NCBI GenBank assembly: GCA_963676075.2
Contig: CAXXNZ010000027.1
Span: forward strand, 62,001-126,000
Origin: JAHJQZ01 sp963676075
GTDB lineage: Bacteria > Pseudomonadota > Alphaproteobacteria > Rhizobiales > Devosiaceae
Direction: 5' to 3'
DNA length: 64,000 nucleotides
Shown here: positions 1 to 7,886 of the stretch, piece by piece
Layout: the number at the start of each line of letters is the position of its first letter
Position numbering within the stretch: the first letter of the stretch is position 1
Translations under genes and position numbers: made by a program
Notes under the pieces: generated by a model
Database searches by the model: none
What the model was told of the DNA's origin: nothing
Seen by the model: the letters and a program-made list of their open reading frames with translations, nothing else

Positions 1-963
1 GCCGGGCCGTTCGGCATGCCAGAACGGCTTGCCGCGTGCCGCGGCGCGGGTCTGATCGGGACCGAAGAAATTCTGCCACGGCTTGAAGCCACGCCGGCCC
101 GGCACCCAGGTCAACCCGAAGGTTTCAACCTTTGAGGCTGCCAGCCAGTCATCGGAGCCGCCTGCCGCCATGTTGGAAATGGCGCCGCCGACGCCGTGGG
201 CGGCAATCATGCAATCGGGGTCGACGGCCCGGATCGTGTCGATCTTGAACTGCATCTGGGCGTAATAGTCGTCGCGCTTGAACGCCAGCCAGTCGAGGTT
301 CTCCGGATAGGGCGCGGTCATGACCGGCGGTTCGATGTCGTCCCATTCGGCATAGGAGTACCGGTACCAGGCCTTGGCCAGCGTATCGAGGTCGCCATAT
401 TTGGCCTTCACCCATTCGCGGTACTTCGCCTTGGTCCAGTCCGAGTAATCGACCAGCGGCGAATAATTGCACTCGTTCCAGACATCGTAGCCCCACAGGC
501 CCGGATGATCCTTGTAGCGGGTGGCGAGCGTGGTCAGGAACTTGCGCACCTGTTCCCGCACGTCAGGGCAATTGAGGGTCAACGCCCCTGCCCCGCCGCC
601 GTTGTGTGCGAACCCGCCCGTCGCCGCAGAGACACCCATGATCGAAGCGAGCGGCGTTCCGTCGGCCTTGATCTGGCGGGCATGGGCGAATTTGCGAATG
701 GCCCAATCGGGAACGGTATGGGTCAGCTCGGCAATGACCGTCTTGATGCCGTTCTCGGCTGCCAGATCGAGTTGCCGGTCATAGTCCTCGAAATCGTATT
801 CGTCCGGCTTGCGCTCGATAGCGCTCCACATGAACCAGTGGCGGAAGACATTGAGACCGTCCTCGGCGGCGATGCGGTAGTCTCGCTCCCAGTCCTCGCG
901 CGGCGGATTGGACTTGCGGAAATAGACGGCGCCAAAGGGCACCTGCGGACCGGGGCGGGTCAT
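1..963 (-). CDS. GH42-type beta-galactosidase, C-terminus beyond the window
   Basis: The leftward reading frame stays open for 321 codons from the ATG at 963 to the window edge, so the 3' end is missing. The visible part is the TIM-barrel catalytic domain of a glycoside hydrolase family 42 enzyme: FGAVYF near the N-terminus, a FRHWFMWS strand near residue 40, and WGYDVWNECN around residues 157-166, whose E164 matches the GH42 acid/base glutamate. No signal peptide, so cytoplasmic; expected to remove terminal galactose (or arabinose) from imported oligosaccharides. It is the last visible gene of the operon running leftward from 9818, 45 bp after the isomerase gene. Substrate is inferred from family only. 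Confidence 0.85.
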   Translation of the reverse strand, partial: MTRPGPQVPFGAVYFRKSNPPREDWERDYRIAAEDGLNVFRHWFMWSAIERKPDEYDFEDYDRQLDLAAENGIKTVIAELTHTVPDWAIRKFAHARQIKADGTPLASIMGVSAATGGFAHNGGGAGALTLNCPDVREQVRKFLTTLATRYKDHPGLWGYDVWNECNYSPLVDYSDWTKAKYREWVKAKYGDLDTLAKAWYRYSYAEWDDIEPPVMTAPYPENLDWLAFKRDDYYAQMQFKIDTIRAVDPDCMIAAHGVGGAISNMAAGGSDDWLAASKVETFGLTWVPGRRGFKPWQNFFGPDQTRAAARGKPFWHAERPG

Positions 964-1008
964 GATCGATCAACTTTCGAAATGCGTAAGGCGGCGGGAC
1001 ATCGGCGG

Positions 1009-1785
1009 CTAGAGGTAAGACTTCATCCAGCCGAGGCCCTCGGAGGTCTTGCCGGCCGGGAGGTATTCGCAGCCGACAAAGCCGTCATAGCCAAGCCGGT
1101 CGAGCTCGGAGAACAGGAAGCCGTGATTAATCTCGCCGGTACCGGGCTCGTGGCGGCCTGGATTGTCGGCGATCTGGACGTGGGCGATCCTGTCCTTGAG
1201 GCGTTCGTATGTGCGCACGATGTCGCCCTGCATGATCTGCATGTGGTAAAAGTCGTACTGGATGAACAGGTTATCCGAGCCAACCTTATCGAGGATGCGT
1301 TCGGCCTGGTCGGTGCCGGTGACGAAGAAACCGGGAATGTCGCGGGTATTGATCGGCTCAACCAGCAGTTTGATGCCGGCCTCGGCGAGCCGCGGCGCTG
1401 CGTATTTCAGGTTCTCGATCAGAACCAATTCGAGCGCCGACGGATCCGCGCCTGTCGGAGCCTTTCCAGCCAGGCAGTTGATCTTGGTGCAGCCGGTGGC
1501 CTTGCCATAGGCGATCGCGGTATCGACGCCTTTCTTGAACTCGTCGACGCGATCCGGCAGGCAGCCGATGCCACGCTCGCCGCCGGCCCAGTCTCCCGCC
1601 GGCAGGTTGAACAGCGCCTGTACCAGGTGATTGTCCGCGAGCGCCGCGGCAACCGCCTCGGTCGCTTCGCCATAGGCGCCGACATATTCGACGGCCGGAA
1701 ACCCGTCCCTGGCGGCGGCGGCAAAGCGCTCCATAAACGGCAGGTCGGTATAAAGCATCGACAGATTTGCGGAAAACTTGGGCAC
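1009..1785 (-). CDS. hydroxypyruvate isomerase-like TIM-barrel protein
   Basis: 258 residues, the usual length of the Hyi/OtnI branch of the xylose-isomerase-like TIM-barrel superfamily. It starts MPKFSANLSMLYTD and carries LLVEPIN, IQYDFYHMQ, HVQIADNPGRHEPGTGEIN and GCEYLP, which supply the metal-binding Glu, Asp/His and Glu of hydroxypyruvate isomerases. These enzymes interconvert hydroxypyruvate and tartronate semialdehyde or act on 2-oxo-tetronates. Here it lies between an oligosaccharide-type ABC importer and a beta-galactosidase, so its true substrate may be a ketose from the imported sugar. Nine bases separate it from the ATPase gene upstream. Confidence 0.8.
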   Translation of the reverse strand: MPKFSANLSMLYTDLPFMERFAAAARDGFPAVEYVGAYGEATEAVAAALADNHLVQALFNLPAGDWAGGERGIGCLPDRVDEFKKGVDTAIAYGKATGCTKINCLAGKAPTGADPSALELVLIENLKYAAPRLAEAGIKLLVEPINTRDIPGFFVTGTDQAERILDKVGSDNLFIQYDFYHMQIMQGDIVRTYERLKDRIAHVQIADNPGRHEPGTGEINHGFLFSELDRLGYDGFVGCEYLPAGKTSEGLGWMKSYL

Positions 1786-1794
1786 GATAAGTCC

Positions 1795-3525
1795 TCAGGC
1801 AGTAAGGCGCGTGCGGTGCAGCATGCGCTTGTTTCGTGGATCGGGATTGGGCACGGCAGAGATCAACGCCTTGGTGTAGTCCTCACGCGGGGCATTGCAG
1901 ATCTGCTCGGCGGAACCGATTTCTACGATCTTGCCGCGGTGCATGACCGCAACCCGGTCGCAGAAATAGCGAACCACTGAGATGTCGTGCGAAATGAAGA
2001 TGAAGCTCAGGTTGAGACGCTTCTGGATGTCGAGCAGCAGATCGAGAATCTGGGCGCGAATGGAGACATCGAGCGCCGAGGTCGCTTCGTCGGCAATGAT
2101 GATCTTGGGATCAAGCGCCAGCGAACGCGCGATGCCGATACGTTGGCGCTGCCCGCCTGAAAAGGCGTGCGGGTAGCGTTCCATCGCCGCCGGATCGAGT
2201 CCGACCATCTCCATCAGCTCGCCGACGCGGCTTTCCATCTCCTTGCCGCGGGCAACGCCGGAGACGAAGAGCGGATCGCCGATGATCTGTTTCACCGTCA
2301 TGCGCGGGTTGAGCGAGGAGAACGGATCCTGAAAGACCAGCCGCACATGGCGGTGGAACTGTCTCAACTCGGACTTGGCGAGCTTTGTGACGTCTGTCTC
2401 GCTGCCGTCGCCCGGACGGAAGATCACCTGGCCTTCGGTCGGCTCGACGGTCCTCAGGATCAGGCGACCGAGCGTGGTCTTGCCGGAGCCGCTTTCTCCG
2501 ACGATGCCAAGATTCTCGCCCGGATACAGATCGAGACTGGCGCTGTCGACGGCCTTGAGGGCATAGCTGCCCTTCTTGAACCAGGCCGAATTCGAGCCGA
2601 AGACCTTTGTCAGGCCCGAGACCGAAAGGACTGGCTTCTCGCTGCGTTGGGTCTCATCGGCATTGGCCTCACCGGACTCGAGCCGCACCGTCGAGCCCAG
2701 CAACTCCTTGGTGTAGGGGTGCCGGGCGTCGTGGAAGATGGCATCGACCGGTCCCAATTCGAGCACGCGCCCATAGCGCATGACGGCGACTTCGTCGGCA
2801 ACCTCGGCAACAATGCCGAGATCATGGGTAATCAACAGCATCGCCATGCCACGCGACACCTGCAGACGCTTGATGAGATCGAGAATCTCGGCCTGGGTCG
2901 TGACGTCGAGTGCGGTTGTCGGCTCGTCAGCAATCAGGATGTCGGGATTACAAGCCAGCGCCATGGCGATCATGGCACGCTGGCGCATGCCGCCGGAGAA
3001 CTCGAAGGTATAGCGGTCGGCCATATTGGTCGGATCGGCAATTTCGACCTGCCGCAGCAGTTCGATGGTCTCGGTCTTTGCGGCAGCGAGAGACATGTGC
3101 CGATGCAGCTGGAGCACCTCGACAATCTGCGAGCCGATGGTATGGACCGGCGACAGCGAACTCATCGGCTCCTGGAAGATCAGGCCGATGCGCCGACCGC
3201 GGATGGCGCGAATTTGCGGCGAATTCGGACCGAGCGCATTGAGCTCGATGCGTTTGCCCTCGACGTCGAGGAAGATGTTGCCGGAGGCGACGCGCGCCGC
3301 CGGATCGTTGATGCGCATCAGGCCACGCGCCGTCACCGACTTGCCCGATCCGCTCTCGCCAACCAGCGCCAGCGTGCGCCCCCGGCACAGGTTGAACGAG
3401 ACATTGCGGACTGCGTGCAGAATATGGGTGCGCAGATGAAAATCGATCGACAGGTCCTGGACCGTCAGGATCGGCTCCTCATCGGGAAGTCCTGGATGAA
3501 CGTAGGTTTGGTTGGTCGTGTTCAT
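1795..3525 (-). CDS. ABC transporter, two fused ATP-binding domains (DppD-DppF type)
   Basis: 576 residues from the ATG at 3525, chosen because GGAGA lies just upstream; an earlier ATG at 3570 would overlap the upstream gene. Two complete oligopeptide-type nucleotide-binding domains are joined head to tail: the first has Walker A GESGSGKS near residue 56 and signature FSGGMRQR, the second has GESGSGKTT near residue 345 and FSGGQRQR, each with a DEPTTALD or DEATSALD Walker B. The fusion replaces separate DppD and DppF subunits and powers the permeases encoded immediately upstream. Cytoplasmic, membrane-associated. Given the glycosidases in the operon, the cargo is more likely an oligosaccharide than a peptide. 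Confidence 0.9.
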   Translation of the reverse strand: MNTTNQTYVHPGLPDEEPILTVQDLSIDFHLRTHILHAVRNVSFNLCRGRTLALVGESGSGKSVTARGLMRINDPAARVASGNIFLDVEGKRIELNALGPNSPQIRAIRGRRIGLIFQEPMSSLSPVHTIGSQIVEVLQLHRHMSLAAAKTETIELLRQVEIADPTNMADRYTFEFSGGMRQRAMIAMALACNPDILIADEPTTALDVTTQAEILDLIKRLQVSRGMAMLLITHDLGIVAEVADEVAVMRYGRVLELGPVDAIFHDARHPYTKELLGSTVRLESGEANADETQRSEKPVLSVSGLTKVFGSNSAWFKKGSYALKAVDSASLDLYPGENLGIVGESGSGKTTLGRLILRTVEPTEGQVIFRPGDGSETDVTKLAKSELRQFHRHVRLVFQDPFSSLNPRMTVKQIIGDPLFVSGVARGKEMESRVGELMEMVGLDPAAMERYPHAFSGGQRQRIGIARSLALDPKIIIADEATSALDVSIRAQILDLLLDIQKRLNLSFIFISHDISVVRYFCDRVAVMHRGKIVEIGSAEQICNAPREDYTKALISAVPNPDPRNKRMLHRTRLTA

Positions 3526-3529
3526 CGCC

Positions 3530-4705
3530 TTATTCTCCGTAAGGATCGGCTGCATCGCGCAGTCCGTCACCGAGGAAATTGAAGGACAGGACCGCGATCA
3601 CCACGGCGCTGGCCGGCCAGATGAGCAACCAGGGCGCCGTGGCGACGGTGCGAATGCTCTGGGCGTCCTGCAAGAGCACACCCCAGGAAACGACCGGCGG
3701 CTTCAGTCCGATACCGAGGAAGGAGAGTGAGGTCTCGGCGACGATCATCACCGGCAGTGCCAGGGTGACGACGGCAAGGATGTGGCTGGTCAGCGACGGC
3801 AGGATGTGGCGGAAGATGATGCGGCGCTCGGTCGAACCATCGAGTCGGGCGGCGGTGACAAAATCCTCGGCCCTCAGGGCAAAGAATCTCCCGCGCACCT
3901 CGCGCGCCAGGGCCGTCCATGTGAGCAGCGAGACAATGATGGTTATGACGAAATAGACCTGCAGCGGCGACCACGTCAGCGGAATGGCGGCGGCAAGGCC
4001 CAGCCAGAGCGGAATGGTCGGCATTGACGAGATGATCTCGACGATGCGCTGAATCAGAAGGTCGACCCAGCCGCCGTAGAAGCCCGACAACGCCCCCATG
4101 ACGACGCCAAGCGTCAGCGAGATGGTCACACCGATCAGGCCGATCGACATCGACACGCGCGTCCCATAGATCAGCCGGGACATCAGGTCCCGCCCGAGCC
4201 GGTCCGAACCGAGGAAATACACGGTGTCCTTCTTGTCGAGCGCTCCGATCAGGTGAAGATCGGCCGGAATGAGGTTCCACAGCTTGTAGGGCTGGCCGTG
4301 CACGAACCAGCCGATCGGAATGATCTTGTTTTCGTCGGGAACGAAACTGCGCCTGAGTGCCACGGGATCGACTTCGATCTTGTAGCCCTTGACGTGCATG
4401 AGAAACTTCGAGCCGCCATTGCCATCGGGCACGAAGAATTCGATCTGCTGCGGCGGGGCATAGGTGTATTGCGGCTTGGACTTTTCCGGCACGCCTGGTG
4501 CGAGAAATTCGACAAAGGCGCCAATGAGATAAAGCAAAAGGATCACGCAGCCGGCAAAGACCGCGACCTTGTTGCGGGTGAACTTGTGCCAGATCAGCGT
4601 CCACTGGCCGGCGGCGGCCATCGACACGACCTTGCCGTCTGATTTGAGCGGAGAGATCGCCGGTGCGGTCTCGATTTCGAAATTCAGGTTCTGTGTGTCG
4701 GTCAT
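3530..4705 (-). CDS. ABC transporter permease, DppC/OppC type
   Basis: 391 residues. The N-terminal cytoplasmic stretch (about 45 residues) is followed by a first membrane helix (FAGCVILLLYLIGAFVEF), a polar periplasmic insert of roughly 100 residues, then the binding-protein-dependent transport domain starting at LGSDRLGRDLMSRLIYGTR, the hallmark of OppC/DppC proteins, with the EAA-type loop RLDGSTERRIIFRHILPS. The large insert is common in family members that move oligosaccharides. Its start codon is 1 bp past the stop of the DppB-type gene, so the two are translationally linked. Confidence 0.9.
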   Translation of the reverse strand: MTDTQNLNFEIETAPAISPLKSDGKVVSMAAAGQWTLIWHKFTRNKVAVFAGCVILLLYLIGAFVEFLAPGVPEKSKPQYTYAPPQQIEFFVPDGNGGSKFLMHVKGYKIEVDPVALRRSFVPDENKIIPIGWFVHGQPYKLWNLIPADLHLIGALDKKDTVYFLGSDRLGRDLMSRLIYGTRVSMSIGLIGVTISLTLGVVMGALSGFYGGWVDLLIQRIVEIISSMPTIPLWLGLAAAIPLTWSPLQVYFVITIIVSLLTWTALAREVRGRFFALRAEDFVTAARLDGSTERRIIFRHILPSLTSHILAVVTLALPVMIVAETSLSFLGIGLKPPVVSWGVLLQDAQSIRTVATAPWLLIWPASAVVIAVLSFNFLGDGLRDAADPYGE

Positions 4706-4706
4706 G

Positions 4707-5693
4707 TCAGTTGAACCTGATCCGGGGGTCGAGGAGCGCCAGCAGCAGATCCGAGATCAGCATGCCGACAAGGGTGAGCGTGCCCATGAGCAGGATGAAA
4801 CTGCCGGCCAGATACATGTCCTGAATAACAAGGGCGCGCAGCAGCAGCGGCCCGGCCGTTGGCAGGTTGAGCACGATGGCTGTGATGGTTACGCCGGAGA
4901 TGAGATTGGGCAGGACCCAGCCGATGGAGGACACGAACGGGTTGAGAGCAATTCGGACCGGGTATTTGAGCAGTACCTTGTGCTCGGGCAGGCCCTTGGC
5001 CCTGGCGGTGATGACGTAAGGCTTGCTCAGTTCGTCCGTGAGATTGGCCCTGAGAATGCGGATCAACGACGCCGTACCGGCAGTGCCGATGACGATGACC
5101 GGTATCCACAGATGCGCCAGCAGGTCGCCGACCTTGGCCAGCGACCAGGGCGCATCCGCCATTTCCGGCGAATACAGACCGCCGACATTCAGCCCCATGT
5201 ACTTGTAGGCGACATACATCAGCGTCAGTGCCAGAATGAAGTTCGGGATGGCCAGGCCGATGAAGCCGAGGAAGGTGAAGAAGTGGTCGCCGACCGAGTG
5301 GCGGCGCACGGCGGAGTAGATGCCGATCGGCAGCGACACGGCCCAGACGAACAGCAGCGAGGCAACCGACACCGACAGCGTCGCGCCCATGCGGTCCCAG
5401 ATCAGTTCCGAAACCGGCCGGTTCCACTCATAGGAAAACCCGAAATCCCCATGCAGGACGATGCCGGATATCCATTTGAAATACTGGACGTAGATCGGAT
5501 CATCGAGCCCGTAGGTCTCGCGCATGGCATCGATCTGCGCCTGAGAGAACACCTGGCCGCTGTCCTGCATGGAGGCGATCAGCGACGTCAGGTAGTCGCC
5601 GGGCGGCAACTGGATGATCATGAAGGCGATCAGCGACATCCCGATCAGCGTCGGGATCATGTAGATCAACCGCTTAATGACATATCTGAGCAT
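4707..5693 (-). CDS. ABC transporter permease, DppB/OppB type
   Basis: 328 residues, six predicted membrane segments. It begins MLRYVIKRLIYMIPTLIGMS, the typical amphipathic start and first helix of DppB proteins, and contains the coupling-loop pattern YVITARAKGLPEHKVLLKY that docks on the ATPase. It ends in the standard LLALLDPRIRF motif. It forms the inner-membrane channel with the DppC-type partner encoded just downstream and lies 19 bp after the GHL6-type glycosidase gene. Function as an importer is firm from family; cargo is inferred from the neighbours. Confidence 0.92.
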   Translation of the reverse strand: MLRYVIKRLIYMIPTLIGMSLIAFMIIQLPPGDYLTSLIASMQDSGQVFSQAQIDAMRETYGLDDPIYVQYFKWISGIVLHGDFGFSYEWNRPVSELIWDRMGATLSVSVASLLFVWAVSLPIGIYSAVRRHSVGDHFFTFLGFIGLAIPNFILALTLMYVAYKYMGLNVGGLYSPEMADAPWSLAKVGDLLAHLWIPVIVIGTAGTASLIRILRANLTDELSKPYVITARAKGLPEHKVLLKYPVRIALNPFVSSIGWVLPNLISGVTITAIVLNLPTAGPLLLRALVIQDMYLAGSFILLMGTLTLVGMLISDLLLALLDPRIRFN

Positions 5694-5712
5694 GCAAGCC
5701 TCCCGCCCCGCT

Positions 5713-7800
5713 CTATTCCCAGATCAAATGGACTGCTTCGAGCAGCTCGATTTCCGGGATCGCGACCGTAGCCCGGCCGTCTTTCACCGTCACCGAGACA
5801 TCCTGCTCGCTGACCAACAGACGCGCGCGCGCCTTCGTTCTGCCTGCCGGCACGGTCACCGCAAGCGTGTGCGGCCCGACAGGATAGGTCTCCCGGATCG
5901 GGCCTTTCATCATCATTGGATTGGTGAGGTTGTGCATCAGCACCAGCATTTCGCCCTCCCCGTCCTGCACAGCCAGATCGAGCACCGATTTTCCGGTGAC
6001 CACGACCTGCGGCTCGGCACCGAGCGCCCATTTGACGGCATTTGCGATCAAGCGCTGGTGATCCAGAGCGAGAACCTCGTTGAAGATCTCGCCGATGTTC
6101 CAGGGGATGTAGACAGTGCGCCCCCCCTCGCCCGTTTCCCGCGCCACGACTGCGGCGCCGCGCGGCTCCTCACGCGGATAGACTTCTTCCATCGGCAGGT
6201 CCGGGAAGTCCGGCACGTAAAGGAATGGTGCTTCGGTGCCGGTGTTTGCCGCGACACCGATCAGACGGGTACCGCCGATGATGCGGTGTGCGTCTTCAAA
6301 ACCCTGGTTGATCGGATGCGTACCGTTGAGCGCGATATAGGTATTTTTGACCGGACCTCTTGTGGGTTCGGTCACGGTGACACCGAACAGATCTTCCAGT
6401 CCCATGCGGTCGCGCGGATTGCCCTCGGCATCCCGGCTCGCAACCTCAAAGGCGCCGACAACGCTGCCGCCGCGCGCCACATAGGCACGAAGAGCATCGC
6501 ATTGTGCGTCGGACAGACAGCGGGCGCTTGAGATGATGACGAGCTTGAAGCGATCCAGCGCCTCGGCGCTCATCATCTGATCGGACAGGAATTCAAAGGG
6601 CAGCTTGGCCTCGACCAGCGCTTGATAGAAGCCGAGATCATCGGCTTCGGCCCGGCGGCGATCTTCCTGTGCCCAATGCCTCAGTGTCGTGCTGGGATCG
6701 ATGAGGGCGATTTCAGCAGTCGGCTTGGTTCGCGCCAACACCGGTTCGATCTTGCGGTGCAGGTCGAAGGCACTGGCGACGGGCGCAATCCAGCGTCTGT
6801 CGGGCACGACGCCGTTGAACTTGGTGAACCAGGACCGCATGCCATGCAGCAGACCATTGACCATCCAGGCCTCGGTCTCTGGCGCGGTGTTGACCGAATC
6901 CTTCCAGCGATGCCCCTCCTCCGGTCCGACCGACGTGATCAGGATCACCGGACGTTCCCGGAACGTACCGCGCATGCGCTTGCCATTGCGTCCGGAGGCC
7001 CAGACCGATTGCGTGCCGCCGCGCGCCTGATCGTCGACGACCAGGAAGGGGCAATGGCTTTCGATGAGCGAAAGGTCGAATTCGGTCAGCGAGGCGCCAC
7101 CCATATTGGGGATGAAGCTCGCATGCGGCTTGATCGCCTTCACCTCGTTATCCCAGTGCACAACCATTCGCGTGAGGACATCGCGCCGCCAGCCGGTCCA
7201 GGCCTTCCAGACGGGATCATCGGCATTGGCCTGGCGCGGCAGATCATAGCCGGTTGCTGCCTTGAAACTGTCGGAACAGGAGTCGCAATAGCAGACGCCG
7301 TGCCCCTGCCACCGGTTGGCGAAGACAGCATCGACATCGTAGTCGCGCACGATCTCCTTCACCACTTCGGGCATGAATTCCATGTTGTAGCTGCCATAGG
7401 CGCAGGTGACCCAGACATCCGGGAAGGCCCAATGGCGACGCGGATTGCCGTCCTTGTCGACGGCGATCCATTCCGGATGCGCGTCGGCGGCATCCTGGTG
7501 AATGGCGTGCGGATCGACCCGCGCCATGACGTGCATGTCGAGCTTGCGAGCGCCATCCACCAAAGCGCCGAATGGATCGGTGCTTCCCAGGAACTTGCTG
7601 ACATAATGCAGAGGCACCTTGCTCGGGTAATAGGCGATGTAGCCGCCGGCGCTCAGGCAGGTCGCGTTCGATTGGGTGCGCTTGAAGATATCGATCCATT
7701 CTTCGGGATCGAATTTCACCGGATCGTCCTCTGCCAGCGTCAACTGCGTCCAGCGGGTTGCAGTCCTGTACCAGTCGGAAGTGCGCAGGTTGTCAGTCAT
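5713..7800 (-). CDS. GHL6-type glycosidase with beta-galactosidase trimerisation-like domain
   Basis: 695 residues without a signal peptide. The N-terminal ~330 residues resemble the 'hypothetical glycosyl hydrolase 6' TIM barrel related to GH42/GH29-type enzymes (TQLTLAEDDPVKFDPEEW, HVMARVDPHAIH, a WQGHGVCYCDSC cysteine cluster, NMGGASLTEFDL). Residues ~350-560 look like the glutamine-amidotransferase-fold trimerisation domain of beta-galactosidases (FELVIISSARCLSDAQ-type segment, YVARGGSVVGAFE). It sits between the binding-protein gene and the permease genes, so it probably hydrolyses the imported glycan in the cytoplasm. No member activity is known to me well enough to name a substrate; catalytic residues were not assigned. 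Confidence 0.65.
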   Translation of the reverse strand: MTDNLRTSDWYRTATRWTQLTLAEDDPVKFDPEEWIDIFKRTQSNATCLSAGGYIAYYPSKVPLHYVSKFLGSTDPFGALVDGARKLDMHVMARVDPHAIHQDAADAHPEWIAVDKDGNPRRHWAFPDVWVTCAYGSYNMEFMPEVVKEIVRDYDVDAVFANRWQGHGVCYCDSCSDSFKAATGYDLPRQANADDPVWKAWTGWRRDVLTRMVVHWDNEVKAIKPHASFIPNMGGASLTEFDLSLIESHCPFLVVDDQARGGTQSVWASGRNGKRMRGTFRERPVILITSVGPEEGHRWKDSVNTAPETEAWMVNGLLHGMRSWFTKFNGVVPDRRWIAPVASAFDLHRKIEPVLARTKPTAEIALIDPSTTLRHWAQEDRRRAEADDLGFYQALVEAKLPFEFLSDQMMSAEALDRFKLVIISSARCLSDAQCDALRAYVARGGSVVGAFEVASRDAEGNPRDRMGLEDLFGVTVTEPTRGPVKNTYIALNGTHPINQGFEDAHRIIGGTRLIGVAANTGTEAPFLYVPDFPDLPMEEVYPREEPRGAAVVARETGEGGRTVYIPWNIGEIFNEVLALDHQRLIANAVKWALGAEPQVVVTGKSVLDLAVQDGEGEMLVLMHNLTNPMMMKGPIRETYPVGPHTLAVTVPAGRTKARARLLVSEQDVSVTVKDGRATVAIPEIELLEAVHLIWE

Positions 7801-7834
7801 GATCGATCAGGAATCCGGTTTGTGAGGGATCACG

Positions 7835-7856
7835 CGCCGGCCCCGAAGGGCCGGCG
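7835..7856 (-). other. intergenic hairpin after the binding-protein gene
   Basis: CGCCGGCCC and GGGCCGGCG form a perfect 9-bp stem with a CGAA tetraloop, 31 bp after the stop of the binding-protein gene and 34 bp before the next start. No T-run follows on the minus strand, so it is better read as an mRNA-stabilising or partial-termination hairpin that lets the binding protein be made in excess over the permeases. Confidence 0.6.
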
Positions 7857-7886
7857 AGCGATAGGCTTCGGGAGGAAGCGTGGTTG

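Noticed and set aside
196..1980. 594-codon open frame on the plus strand
   Set aside because: It lies opposite the GH42, isomerase and ATPase genes, whose proteins show clear families; it is a shadow frame caused by high GC content. The similar frames at 2167-3582 and 6622-8112 were rejected for the same reason.
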